From contig NGZR01000008.1 of assembly GCA_002197995.1 (NCBI GenBank), positions 124,001 through 188,000 on the forward strand: 64,000 nt of DNA, read 5' to 3'. The notes under the pieces are model-generated. The model worked only from the letters and a program-made list of their open reading frames with translations. It was not told the origin of the DNA and made no database searches. The translations under genes and the position numbers were made by a program. This stretch comes from Gaeumannomyces sp. JS-464. Taxonomy: Eukaryota; Ascomycota; Sordariomycetes; Magnaporthales; Magnaporthaceae. Positions 45,368-57,217 of the stretch are shown one piece after another; positions within the stretch are counted from its first letter, which is position 1; each line of letters opens with the position of its first letter.

Positions 45368-46593
45368 GCGCGGGTGTCCGGCAGCGCCGTTCGATTTGGA
45401 CACTGCACGATCTCAACGTTCCGCGCCCACGCCCCCCCCCCCCCCCCCCCCAAACTCTTTTGAGCTATCGTCTCCCAAGCATCAATTCTTTACCTCATAA
45501 CCATTTTCCTTTCCCCTCATCTTCTCCCAGATGACCTTGCTCGGAGACAGGACTTTCAACGTTTCTCATTTTCTTTTTGTCTTTCCTACTGGCGTTGGTG
45601 GCATCCGACAAATTATTTGGCTTGTCGGGATCGGCGGAGTGATGGCGGTGCATCTGGCGTCCGGGAGCATCTCATTGTCCCTCGTCCCACGGTCGCTCTG
45701 CTTTCTTCTCTAGATATTTTTCGTGCTTGGCCACGGTAGGCCATTTTCGTTTCTGTGTTGAGTGTCGTTTGCGGGCACGAACTCTTCGTGCTGGCTTTGA
45801 GGAGGTTGGTGATAAGCGTGGACGAGGGAGAGAGCGCCGGGGATCTGCGAGGCTTCTACATGTGCCCTTTATATCGGGCTTGTCTCATGCCGGTTAGCGA
45901 AGACAAGGCGGCTTTGCGCCGCTTCCAATGCATATTTTCCCACTTGCGGGTGTGTGCCTTTTGATGCATGCCGTCACAAACAAGGTGTGTTCTTGCGGCT
46001 TCGGATCTTTGCCTGCGATGCTGCCACAAACGACGACGACTGGGCAGACTGCTGCTGATCCCATCCATACCCGTACAGACCTCAGGTGCCCAAGTCGTGT
46101 AACCGTCGCAGCTGCTACCCCGCAGCCGCTGCGGCAGCAACATCTGCATGCTACGTTGCAAGGACCAGCCATGCCGATGTAAGCCAACCTCGCAGGTCTT
46201 CTGCAACCCCATGCTGTTGGAGGCCGGCAGCTTTCCGGCCCCAACTGGCCCAACACCCTTGATCCCTGGGTGGAGGCCCGCCTTGCTTTCCTGAACCGGT
46301 AGGTCGCGCACCCGCATCTGCAACGGCGAACACTTGCGCTCTCTCACTGAGGCCAATCGCCGTCAGATAAGCCATATACAGTGGTTACCGGGCCCGGGGT
46401 GAACAGCTCGGTACCAAGTGAGGGGGGCTCGTGGGCCTTACCTATTTAACATGCCGGGGGACCCCCCGCAAGGTCACTCTCCAACAGTAAAAGCTTGACA
46501 GCGCCTCCATCTTTTGGTACATATCCGGCCAGCCAGCCCTACGTGCCTCCATTTTCCTCATTAGCCCGACGACAGCTGTTGGTTTTGGTGGCC
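45368..46593. other. Kinase 3' flank and permease promoter region
   Basis: A run of about 20 C lies at 45432-45451. CCAAT at 46353-46357 and GATAAG at 46366-46371 lie about 230-240 bp upstream of the permease ATG; another GATAAG is at 45811. GATA sites are the classic target of nitrogen regulators NIT-2/AreA, and fit a permease promoter, but these hexamers are common by chance. Confidence 0.45.
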
Positions 46594-48434
46594 ATGGCCG
46601 AGCGCAAGGACCGCGATGAGGTCGACATTGAGGGCCAGCGCCTGCCGAAAGCTGGCAGCGGCAGCGGCAGGCGGCGGAGCGACGACGAGGGCATCGGCAC
46701 CGTCGAGACGAAAGAAACAGGGCCCACTCACCACCACCACGCAGCCGCCGCCAACGACCACCCGAAACACGGACTCGAGGACGACGAGCTCCGCCACATC
46801 GGCACGCTGGACCGGCGGCTCAAGTCGCGGCACGTGCAATTTCTAGCCCTCAGCGGCGCCATTGGGACTGGCCTGTTTGTTGGGTCTGGGCAGGCGCTGA
46901 GCCTGGCGGGGCCCTTGTCTGCGTTTATCTCGTGAGTCCGCCTGAGGCGCCAAACTTTCAAAGAAGAGGGGGGAAAAAACAAAGACGCTGACATCCGAAA
47001 AACGCATCCAGCTACGCAGTGACGGGCTTCAACCTGTACTGCGTCATCAACTCGCTCGGCGAGATGGCGGCCTGGCTGCCCATCCCCGGCGCGGTGCCCG
47101 TGTTCGCGGCGCGCTACGTCGACCCGGCGCTCGGCTTCACGCTGGGGTGGAACTACTGGTACCAGTTCGCCATCGGCGTGCCCATCGAGGTGACGGTCAG
47201 CGTCGTCATCCTCGACTACTGGGGCACCGGCCACGGGATCCCGCAGGCCGTGCTGGTCACCATCTTCTTCGTGCCCATGGTGCTCATCAACTGCTTCCCC
47301 GTGCGCATCTACGGCGAGGCCGAGTTTGCGCTCGGCGCCATCAAGCTGACCACCATCGTCGGGCTTATCATCCTGATGTTCTTGATCACCGTCGGCGCCA
47401 GCCCCTCGGGGCAGCCGATAGGGTTCCGCTACTGGGCCGACCCGGGCCCTATGAACGAGTACAGCGAGCTCGCCTCGGGCTCGCTGGGCCGGTTCCTGGC
47501 CTTCTTCAAGGTCTTCATCCAGGCCACCTTTAGCTACGGCGGCAGCGAGATGGTGGTCGTGGCCTCGGGGGAGACCGAGAACCCGCGCCGCAACATCCCC
47601 AAGGCAATCCGGCGCGTCTTCTGGCGCATCGCCATCTTCTACGTCCTGGCCATCTTCCTCGTCGGCCTGTGCACGTCGTCGCGCGACCCCAAGCTGCTCA
47701 ACGCCATCTCGTCGTCGGCGCCCGGGGCGGGGCAGAGCCCGTTCGTGATCGCCATCGACAACGCCGGCATCGGGACGCTGCCGCACATCATCAACGCGGT
47801 CGTGCTGTCGAGCGCCTGGTCCGCCGGCAACTCGTTCTTCTACGCGTCCACCCGGGTGCTCTACTCGGCCGCGCTCGACGGGAAGGCCCCGCGGATCCTG
47901 CGCTGGGAGCGGTTCGGCGTGCCGTACGGCTGCGTGGCGGCGACGGCGGCGCTGGGGTGCCTGTCGTACATGAGCGTGAGCGAGCAGTCGGTGCCGACCT
48001 TCTACTACATCTCCAACCTCAGCGCCGTCAGCACGCTCGTGGTCTGGGCGAGCGTGTGCTACACGTACCTGCGCTTCTACTACGCGCTGCGCCGCCAGGG
48101 CGTGCCGCGCGAGGCGGTGCCGTACCGGGCGTGGGGACAGCCGTTCCTGGCCTACTTTGCGATTTGCTTCTGCCTGGTGATTGCGCTGTTCAACGGGTTC
48201 GACGCCTTCTTCCCCGGCAGGTTCAGCGCAAAGACGTTCATACCGCCCTACATCAACATCCCGATCTTCCTGGCCCTGTTTTTCGGGTACAAGTTTGTGA
48301 AGAAGACAAAGTTTGTCGGACTCGACGAGATGGACATTTGGTCGGGCAAGGCCGAGATTGACAGGCTGGAGCCGACGTGGCCTGTCGTGAAGCCGCGCAA
48401 CTGGCTTGAGAGGATATGGTTCTGGATCGCTTGA
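46594..48434 (+). CDS. Amino-acid permease (fungal YAT/APC family)
   Basis: Plasma-membrane proton symporter for amino acids. Exon 1 46594-46931, intron 46932-47011, exon 2 47012-48434. An acidic, His-rich N-tail (THHHHAAAANDHPKH) precedes LKSRHVQFLALSGAIGTGLF, the family signature at TM1 with the unwound GTGLF turn. Then SLGEMAAWLPIPGAVPVFAA and LGWNYWYQFAIGVPIEVTVS, FSYGGSEMVVVASGETENPR, and SSAWSAGNSFFYASTRVLYS follow in the usual order; about 12 hydrophobic segments. The end, DEMDIWSGKAEIDRLE and the aromatic KPRNWLERIWFWIA, resembles general permeases of the Gap1/Dip5 class. About 586 residues, reading cleanly with no frameshift. Substrate cannot be told from sequence. I chose ATG 46594 (GCCATGG context); in-frame coding upstream is possible. 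Confidence 0.95.
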
Positions 48435-48579
48435 GCAGGTGGGCACACCAGTGTTTTATTTTGGATTTGTGTTTTTTTTTTTTTTTTTTTTGGTAGCTTT
48501 CTGTAGCATCGAAACGTGTTTTCTCTTCCCTCCTCCCTGCTCCTAGATACCTACCTACCTCCTAGTCCCCTCCACACCA

Positions 48580-49260
48580 TCAAGCCTTGGAACACACCAC
48601 CTTGATCTCAAACTCCTGCGACATCTCAAACCCGCCCACGTCCGGGCACGTCGGCAGCTCCAGCGTCGGCCTCACGCCGCCGTCGGCGATGCACCGATCG
48701 CCAAGCCCCCACACCTCGACATCCCTGTTCCCGACCGCGACGCTCGCCGACAGCGCAACCTTGAGCATCCGCTCCGGCCCGCTGAGGTCGCTCCACCGCC
48801 TGCAGTCGGTAAACGTCTCGCCGGGCGTGCAGCCCGCCGCGGTGTCGTTGGCCACGGCGCCCAGCGGCACCCTGCAGCCCACCGGGTCGGCGCCTGTCCG
48901 GCCCGCGTTGCACCGCCCGCCAAAGTTGCCGAGCCGGCTCGTGTCGACGGCCGAGGCGCGCGAGCAGGCCACGCGCAGGTCGACGCGCTTGTAGTGGCCG
49001 CTGGCCAGCGCGGGCAGCTCGATGGACAGCGCGTGCGGCACGGCCGCGGCGGTCGTGCGCGGGTCCGGGTCGCTGCCGACGATGCGGATGACGGCGGCGG
49101 CCGAGGTCGGGATGAGGTCGGCTGTGTTACCGGGGTGTGCCACGAGGGCGCGGTGGATGGAGGGCGGCGAGAGCGTGTAGTTGAACGCCTTGAGCTCTGG
49201 GGCGGGGAAGGGCACGGCGGCCGCGCCGAGGGCCCATGTGAGGGCGATGATGGGGAGCAT
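48580..49260 (-). CDS. Secreted protein with eight cysteines, unknown function
   Basis: MLPIIALTWALGAAAVPFPA is a good signal peptide with cleavage after AAA or AVP. The mature part (about 205 residues) has a proline-rich start, LSPPSIHRALVAHPG, HALSIELPALASGHYKRVDL, then cysteines in VACSRA, RCNAG, GCRVP, GCTPGE, DCRRW, RCIADG, TCPDV and VCSKA, enough for four disulfides. It ends QEFEIKVVCSKA. No known domain. The long frame extends upstream to 49362, but the added residues are basic and not signal-like, so I start at 49260. Apoplastic or cell-surface role is inferred. Confidence 0.75.
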   Translation of the reverse strand: MLPIIALTWALGAAAVPFPAPELKAFNYTLSPPSIHRALVAHPGNTADLIPTSAAAVIRIVGSDPDPRTTAAAVPHALSIELPALASGHYKRVDLRVACSRASAVDTSRLGNFGGRCNAGRTGADPVGCRVPLGAVANDTAAGCTPGETFTDCRRWSDLSGPERMLKVALSASVAVGNRDVEVWGLGDRCIADGGVRPTLELPTCPDVGGFEMSQEFEIKVVCSKA

Positions 49261-49938
49261 GTTGAGAAGCGAGAGGGTAGTAGAGCCTTGAGTGGAAGCA
49301 GGACGAGTTCTCGTGCTGGTTGGAGACTTCTGGTGGCGTCTGTTGGGGAAAGGATGTTTCAAGTGTAACAGATGGCGGTCAAGTCCAGGGCACGCAAAGG
49401 TCCTTGACGTGATATAGGTCGTACTGATTCACCTCTAGTGGTTACGTGTGATGTGAGGTGACAGTGACGTGAGCCTTCATTTGCTACGAGGTGGCATTGT
49501 CTCGGGGATCTGGATCGTTCCACTCTATTGTACAACGTCGCCGTCGCCCTGTAAACCTGGCAAAGGAACGGACTTATATGGGAAGACTCAGTGTGACGTC
49601 CTTGGCAGACCACCCTATCTGGTGAATGCAAGACGGATGCAAGGTAGACGGCCTGGAAGTGGCCTTTATGCACGTGGAATGGAAAATAACCATATATTCG
49701 TAACGTGGCTCTGTTGCTACCTACTCGTCACGCTTAGCCAGAACCCGCGTCGTCCCCAAGGGGCAATGATTTGACCGTGAATGGAACGTCGGCAATATGC
49801 CCAGTGGCAAAGTCGTCTGGATGTCAACATCCCCGCGTCCGTAATCCAAGCTTTGAAGCAATTCCACCCACTCAAGAATCCATCTTGGCGAGCCCGTGTT
49901 AGCAACTAGAAAACAAACAGGGGCACCGATGGCCGTGG
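49261..49938. other. Intergenic, possible extra 3' exon of the NmrA-like gene
   Basis: Mostly short frames. At the NmrA-like gene's 3' end a GTGAGT donor directly follows KSPY, and a TTTTCTAG acceptor lies about 40 nt downstream on the minus strand. An alternative spliced C-terminus reaching about 49720 is possible but not needed. Confidence 0.35.
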
Positions 49939-50856
49939 CTAGAAACTCACATAGGGGCTCTTCTTCAGCCATTCCTCCATGCTGGTCAGGCCTGGATGCA
50001 TCTGCCTGAGCTTGGCGACGTCAACGTCGTAGCCGCCCTTGATCCACCACTGCGACGCCTCCTCAAACCCGGGGAACACGTCCTGGTGCGGGCCCAAGAC
50101 GTCAAACGGCTTCCCGGTAACCTTGGTGAAGAGCTCCGCGAGCTCCGAGAAGGTGAGCTCGTCCCCCGCCAGGCCCAGCGCGCGGCCGTTGTACTCGTCG
50201 GGCCTGCGGAAGGCCTCGGCCGCAAAGTGGCCAATGTCGGCCGCCGCCACCCAGTGCAGCTTCTTGGCCGCGGGGAGGTTGTCGCGCATCATGGCGTAGA
50301 AGACGACAGCCTCGAACCCGGGCAGCAGGTTCTCCATGAAGCTGGTGGGCCGCAGCACCGTCCAGCCCATGCTGGAGCCCGCCGCGGCGTCGCGCAGGTG
50401 CCGCTCGACGTGGTACTTTGTCCGGAACTGCGGCATGGGTGAGGGCTCGTCCCAGGACGCGTCGTCGCCGCCGCGCTCGACACTCGCGTAGACGAAGTGG
50501 CGGACGCCGCTGCCGGCCTTGAGCGCCTCGTCGACCAGCGCCTTGCCCTGGGCGACCTCGGCCTCGGGCGTGTAGGCCGGGCCCATGGCGACCTGGACCG
50601 AGAAGACGCCCCAGATGGGCACGCCGGCGGCCGCGGCGCGCGCCGACGCGAAGAGGGCGGGCACGTCGCCGAGGTCGCCCTGCACGAGGCGGACCTTGGA
50701 GGGCGACTTGGACGCGGTGCGCTGGGCGCCCGCGGACGAGGCGTCGCGTGTCACGGCGAGGATCAGGAAGTCGTCGCCGTTGGCGAGGAGGGCGTCGATG
50801 AGGGCGCCGCCCTGGGTGCCTGTGGCGCCGGTGATGAGGAGTGCGCGCGACGACAT
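49939..50856 (-). CDS. NmrA-like NAD(P)-binding Rossmann protein
   Basis: Atypical short-chain dehydrogenase fold. The start MSSRALLITGATGTQGGALI contains the GxxGxxG dinucleotide loop. VRLVQGDLGDVPALF, GVFSVQVAMGPAYTPEAEVA, HFVYASVERGG, TKYHVERHLRDA, WTVLRPTSFMENLLPG and ADIGHFAAEAF are standard NmrA-family blocks. The canonical catalytic Tyr of classical SDRs is not in YxxxK form; KYHVERHL takes its place. NmrA-like proteins sense NAD(P) ratio or act as reductases; which applies is unknown. About 305 residues, single exon, stop TAG at 49939. A GTGAGT right before the stop leaves an alternative 3' exon possible. A TATATA element lies near 50988-50994, about 135 bp upstream. Confidence 0.92.
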   Translation of the reverse strand: MSSRALLITGATGTQGGALIDALLANGDDFLILAVTRDASSAGAQRTASKSPSKVRLVQGDLGDVPALFASARAAAAGVPIWGVFSVQVAMGPAYTPEAEVAQGKALVDEALKAGSGVRHFVYASVERGGDDASWDEPSPMPQFRTKYHVERHLRDAAAGSSMGWTVLRPTSFMENLLPGFEAVVFYAMMRDNLPAAKKLHWVAAADIGHFAAEAFRRPDEYNGRALGLAGDELTFSELAELFTKVTGKPFDVLGPHQDVFPGFEEASQWWIKGGYDVDVAKLRQMHPGLTSMEEWLKKSPYVSF

Positions 50857-51410
50857 GTTGCTGTGACTGTTTCCCGCAGAAGGGGATATATGTTGGACTG
50901 CCAGGGTGCTTGCTATAATCAAGGGTACTAAAAGCCTGAGGGAATATTTGATGCTTGGATTTGGGAGTGTGGCGGCCGCAGTGCGAGATATATAAGCCGA
51001 CAGTGTCAGTCGGTGCCCTCAAGTCTGCCCACGCTCCCAAGCCCATGTCTCAACCCCGTCCCGGCCGGGCATTCACAAACCTCAATGCCGCCGGAGATGC
51101 TTTGTAATGCTGGTTGGCTTCTGTGGATATTCTGGTAAGCGATTGACGGACCACTTTGGCCGCTCGGAGACATTTACAATGGCCTGTCCGGACTTGAGGT
51201 TGCGTCGCCGTTTCCGATGAGGGCAGCGGATTGGATTTGTAATGCAGAAACGCGAACCATCTACAGCAGCCACCATTCGTCAACCCGCCCAGGTCCCTTG
51301 CATGTTCAGCTTTGTCTCAATGCCGCACATCGCCCGTTGGACCCATCACAACTGTCCGTCCCCTTTTCCCATAATCCCAATCTCCTCCAGCCGAGGCCCC
51401 CCCGCGCCCC

Positions 51411-52244
51411 CTACTCGGCCCCGTGCATCTCCAGCGTCCCGTCGGGCCTCATGCGCGACCAGCTCGTGCCCTCGGCCTCGACTGGCACGCTCCTCCCCAG
51501 CACCCACCGCCTCGACGGCCCCGAGCTGAAGCAATTGCCCTGGGGGTCGGTGCACCGGGCCTGCGTCTGCCCCGCGAGGCGGCAGCACGTGTGCGTGCAG
51601 CACTTGTCCGGCCGCGGGAGGTCGCAGGGCGCGGCCGGCACGGCGCACACATTGACCACGTCCGTGGCCACGGCCGTCGCCGTCGCCGTCGCCGTCTCCG
51701 TGACGGTCACGGTGCTGGTCGTGCTGGCCGTCGTCGAGGGCGCGCCCACCGTCGTGGTGCTGGCCGTGATGCCCCAGCACGAGCAGGCCGAACTGTAGGC
51801 GGCCGCGTTGGGGCAGGCGCTGGCGTAGGCCGGTACCACGCTCGGGACCACCGTCACCTGGCGCGGGTCGAGGATGCCGGTCGTGGTGGTCCTCGTCGTC
51901 GTCGTGCTGGTCGTGGTGGTGGAGGTGGTAGACTCGCTCACGGTGACGGAGATGGTGGTGGTGGTGGTGCTGGGGGGAGCCTCTTGGTCAGCCACGCTCA
52001 GAAGCGCCAACAGACAACACGGTTTCAGCCTGACAACTGATTCCCTAGTACTTACACGGTCGCGGGAGTGACAGTGGCCAGCATGAACTTTGAGCAGTCG
52101 GCGCGGCGAGTCTCCAAAGACGGGATCTTGTCCCTCGTGCCCGTGACAGCGCGGGCGCAGTTGTTGGCGTTGCAGCCCTCAGCAACAACGAACCGTTGCC
52201 GAGACCAACATGGCCAGCGCGCTCTCAACGGTGAACTTCATCAT
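51411..52244 (-). CDS. Secreted Thr-rich, Cys-rich protein
   Basis: MMKFTVESALAMLVSAT begins a signal peptide; a one-base shift is needed to continue VVAEGCNANNCARAVTGT, then ETRRADCSKFMLATVTPAT. This C..C-ARAVTGT..ADC-S-F..ATVTP pattern is frequent at the N-terminus of sordariomycete secreted proteins. After a short intron (donor near 52056) come long Thr/Ser runs, likely O-glycosylated, CPNAAAYSSACSCWGIT, a second TVTVTETATATATA linker and a C-terminal module CAVPAAPCDLPRPDKCCTHT with more cysteines to the end. Minus-strand TATA-like TATATAAGC lies at 52355-52363, about 115 bp upstream. Wall-associated or extracellular; function not known. Confidence 0.72.
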
Positions 52245-52354
52245 GAATGACTAGTATTAGGGGATATTGGAAGCTTTGGCCGTCTGCGAGATAGGCTAGG
52301 ATGTCCTGGATGCTGCAACGAGAAAGCCTCGAGGCACCCACAAGCCCACGGCCT

Positions 52355-52363
52355 GCTTATATA
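52355..52363 (-). promoter_or_regulatory. Candidate TATA box of the Thr-rich secreted protein gene
   Basis: TATATAAGC read on the minus strand, about 115 bp upstream of the ATG at 52244, a plausible core-promoter distance. Confidence 0.45.
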
Positions 52364-52771
52364 GCTGCCAGCTACCCTCAACGCTCTCCCCAGAGATGCA
52401 GGACTTGGAAGATTCCCCATCCATCGGCCCTCTCGCCTTTTTAGGACGCAACCTCCGTCGGGCACTCAGCCGCACACAGGGACGGAGCTCTAGTGCCAGC
52501 TGGCCCCCTCAGCTCTCGACGCCAAACCCGTGCACCCTGGACACGAAAAGATTCCGCCAACAAAAAGACGGCAGACCGTAAACATAACACGGTGAGCATC
52601 CGAGCTGAATACCCACGGCCTCCAAAGGGCTTGGTCTCGGCTCCGAGGACTACAAGGGGGGACTCAGCTCCTCGTCTGCACAGGCCAAAGCGGCGAGGAA
52701 CGCCGAAAGGCTTGTTTTCGCTCTCACAGATGATGTTGGGCGCCCCAGAACCCCAATATGTGGCGTCGAGC

Positions 52772-54190
52772 TACAGTGGGAGGACAAAAAAAACGCCTAA
52801 CCCCTCTCAACCCACCAATTCAACCCAAATTTTTTTCCTATCGCGTCCCAACCACCACACTTCAAATGGCACCCATTCCGTCATTTCCGGTCAAAAAAGC
52901 AAAATTCAAACATTCCTCGCCTGCTCTGCGATCCAGGATATTCGGGAGGTACTCCGCCGGTCAGCCCGCGCGTGGCGTCGCGTACAAAAAAGGAGTTAGC
53001 GAGGTGCACGTCCGCGGGGTCGTAAAAAGATATTTGTCCCAGCAAAATGGGGTTTCCCGACCCGGCCGTGGCCGGTTATCCGTGCTAAATGAACGCGCTA
53101 AACGAGCGATTATGCGTATTATTACTATTAATCCTTTTTATTTACTAGCAAAAGTTGTTTTAATCTCGTGCCCGGAGGTGTTAACTCGCACGGTAGCTCG
53201 ATACCTTAAAACACAAAGGGTTTAACACCACCTCGCCGTTACGCGCCCGTTTTTTACCGAAAAAGTCACTGCTAAACGCCTTGCTTTTACTACGCGTTAT
53301 ATTGGTAAAGATATTAGGTTTTAGCGTACAATCGTTTTTACGAACGAAAGCACTATCGATAAAGGGGCTGGTTACTAAAAGGGTTAAGTATTCCGCCCTT
53401 AAGGTTAGTTTACCTACCAACTTTAACCTTTTATTTTTCGCCTAATTTTTAACCAATTTGTTTTAAATTAAGGATTTTGGCACTTAATCCTCGGTTAGTT
53501 TAAGCCCGCTATCGCAATGGTCGTTTTTCCCAAATGTTTTTTTTTTGGGGGGGGGATAGCGTGGCAAAGGAGGACCTCCCTAGTTCCTCTTAACGGGGAC
53601 CCCAAAGCAAAAAGAGGCGGCGTTATGGCAGGCGTTTACCTCGAGACTTTCGCAAACCATTTACCTACTATTTAAGAGCCTGGATATACGTTTATGCAGG
53701 ACAACGCCCCTATTTACAACGCGAGAAAGGTCCGAAGGTGGCTACGAGAGGAAGCTTTCCACACGCTCGACTGGCCCCCTTATTCCCCTAACCTAAACCC
53801 TATCGAAAACCTTTGGAAATTGCTTAAAGAACGCATTTACGAGCATTATCCTTACTTGGCTACTGCTCCTAAAAACGCACGCACGCTGGACGAACTTGTG
53901 GCTGCTGCAAAGGCCGTCTGGGAAGGCTTTGAGGAGGACTTAATCAATAACTTGATCGAGTCCGTGCCCCGCCGTTTACAGGCCGTCATCGACGCATGAG
54001 GGTGGTATACCAAATATTAATTAGATTGACAGATAACCCTTTTAAAAATGTATTTCCAGTGCAAATTTTTATGCGAATTGCATTTGTTTGGGCCCAGGGC
54101 GGTCTTCCAAAGTAGAAGGGTTGGATTTACCCCTGGCCGTTTTATTTGGTGTGGTGCGGGGTTGGGCGTTTTTTTTGTCCACCTACTGTA
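52772..54190 (+). mobile_element. Tc1/mariner-type DNA transposon, 1415 bp
   Basis: Element 52774-54188 with TA duplicated at both ends. Terminal inverted repeats: left CAGTGGGAGGACAAAAAAAA, right complement CAGTAGGTGGACAAAAAAAA, followed by CGCC(T/C)AACCCC. It contains one degenerate transposase in plus orientation. Confidence 0.9.
52866..53999 (+). pseudogene. Degenerate Tc1-like transposase
   Basis: The N-part (MAPIPSFPVKKAKFKHSSPA, then HTH with SEVHVRGVVKRYLSQQNG and SRPGRGRLSVLNERAKRAI) gives way to many stops between 53220 and 53690, where DNA is AT-rich. The C-part is conserved: MQDNAPIYNARKVRRWLREE, DWPPYSPNLNPIENLWKLLK. In this family the Asp of QDNAP and the Glu of NPIENLW belong to the DDE triad. 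Inactive. Confidence 0.85.
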
Positions 54191-54718
54191 GGAGGCTAGT
54201 TTAATTGGAAATTTCACTGTTGAGGGCGTCGACGCTCCCCAGGGAAGATTTTCCTGAGACGTCCTGGCCCGGCCATGCCTAGCCAGTGTTGATGTGTGGG
54301 TATGCGGAGAGACAGCCGGAGAAAAACCCTCTTCTCGAAGGACTGTCTCAAGGGGGAATGCTTGTTGGTGGCTCGATCTCTTGGCAGCCCTCGAAAGTCA
54401 TCTGGCATTCGGCCGCAGCCTCAGACCAGAAGCGCGGCTCGCAATGTGTCGGGTAATAGCCATGCACATTGGCCTCGAAGCATCCCACCGTACGTCCACG
54501 CCCATCTATTTACCTCTTGAAAAAGAATCAAGGCGCGTTCTTAATTCTGCCATACAGGAACACAATATATATACGTGGGCAGGGTGGGTAAGCCCCTGCC
54601 GTGAGAAGCGAAGAAACCCGATTTTGGACACACCTCAGTGAGGGCGACAGCCGCACACTACCTTAATCCCAGAGACACTGCAGACCTCCGGGAGCAGACG
54701 AGACGGAGCAGCAAACAC

Positions 54719-55491
<773 letters not shown>

Positions 55492-55622
55492 GCTGTCGGT
55501 TGTGGTTGGTGTGAAGGGAAGTCCGAGGGCAGGGAATGAATGGATTGCACAGCTGGGAGCGCGGGTGCTGAGCCAGAGGGGAGGATCACGCCTTCACCTT
55601 GGACACAGGGCAGTCCCTCCCA

Positions 55623-55628
55623 CTTATA
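55623..55628 (-). promoter_or_regulatory. Candidate TATA box of the GH11 xylanase
   Basis: TATAAG on the minus strand, about 130 bp upstream of the xylanase ATG. No clear GGCTAA-type XlnR site was found in the adjacent 250 bp. Confidence 0.45.
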
Positions 55629-57217
55629 CGCCAAACATGGCTGCATTCGCAACCAACACGCCATTTCGGAGCGCGCCCAAGCCCGCTCCGGGCATAATAA
55701 TCGGCCTATAACAGTTAATCTATGGATTGCGCGGTTAAAGCACCGCGCCCAAACAGCCCCGTCTCCTCGTCCATCCACGGTGTCATCAGGCCGTGGGGTC
55801 AGGGTGCACATCCGTCGTCGGGCAGCTGAGGCGGCGGCGGCGCGTGTTGTTTGGTTCCGCGCGGCGACGAGCGGGAAAATCGCCAGGGGCGCCCAGGTTT
55901 CAGCCAAGGGACCCCCTCGCATGGTCGATCGAAACATATCCTGGGTAAACTTGCCCATCTACGGCAATCTCGGAACCAGAATCCTTTCCGTCTCGCCCCG
56001 CCCGAAAGAAAAGTTGGACGACGTGGAAGCTTGAAGGCGAGAGGCAAAAATTGTCATCAAGGCTCAACACGGATCGCCACCTGACGTTAAATCAAGGGCC
56101 AGAAGGCCAAGAAGCTAAAAAAGAGCCGCGTAGCATCCAATGTTATCGGCTATCATCTCTGCCCACCTGTGCCCAGCCGGATGCTATCTCTTGACCTGCC
56201 CACGGCAAATGCTTGGTCGGACCTCTGTCAGTCTCGAGTCCTCGAGGGGGCAGGACGGACGCCACAGCTCCTCTTAGGGAGGGCGGTGCGGTGACCTTGG
56301 GGTGACATGGAAGCGGAACCTAGCCATGCGTCCGCCTCCATCACGGGCAGCAGCGCCGAGGAAATCGCGAGGGGGTGCCGCAAATGATGCGCAAACAGCT
56401 CCAGATTGATTAGCCGGCTGCTGGCAGGGGGATCCACCTCGGGTCCTTGCCCGTCATGAGGTGAGCAGATGGCGGGCTGACGTCGATCACAGCTCGCGCG
56501 AAAGCAGCCCTGGGGTCTGGGGTGCCCCCTGCCCAGGCTGCTGTTGGTCAGCCCGTGGTCAGGGCTGTTGGGCCCACTCTCGACAACAAGAGGCTAATGC
56601 TCTCCAAAGCGTTCTCGACAAAGCAATCACCAGGTTACGTGATTCGTTTCTTAGCTGAGGGTGCAGCCTTTGTGTGGCCGCCGTTGTCGTCGTCGACGCC
56701 TTGTACATCCAGCAAAACAGGCTCGCATCCCGGGAATAAAATTTCCTTGGCGGCGCCCACTGCGGAAAACCCGTGACGCCAGGCGGCAATTTGCCCGCCA
56801 AGGCGGCTCCTCCAACGTCGGCACTGGCGAGACGAAATCCCACCCATCAGCGTGCCCCCTCCCAGAGTGCGTTTTCCGGGGTGCATGCATGGTGCCGGGG
56901 TCATCGCAATGCAAGGGGGCTCGACCGCGTGGGCAGAGAAAAGCCGGGCGATGGGATGGTGGCTTCCTTTTTGTTCCCTCGCCTGGTCCTTGATGGAAAT
57001 CGTCTGTTTAGCCTAAAGCAACGGAAACCGGCTCAGCAGGGGTCGCACCTGGATAGCGGCCCTGCGGCTTGATATGACTCTGGGGTTCATGCGTCGCACA
57101 GCATTGGTCGCGGTCTGCTGATGCCCGCCCCCCGTGCGCCGTGGAGCATGCCAGCTCTCCCTCCGTCGTCCTGATTTGGGAAATCCCGGCACAAGCGGGT
57201 CAGATCACGTACTGTAA
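55629..57217. other. Intergenic between xylanase and ankyrin gene
   Basis: About 1.6 kb with no supported gene; frames on both strands are short and without domains. Confidence 0.4.

Noticed and set aside
46728..48446. Long minus-strand frame (572 codons) opposite the amino-acid permease
   Set aside because: It is antisense to a clearly conserved permease; its low-complexity Arg/Asp/His composition follows from GC-rich third positions of the real gene.
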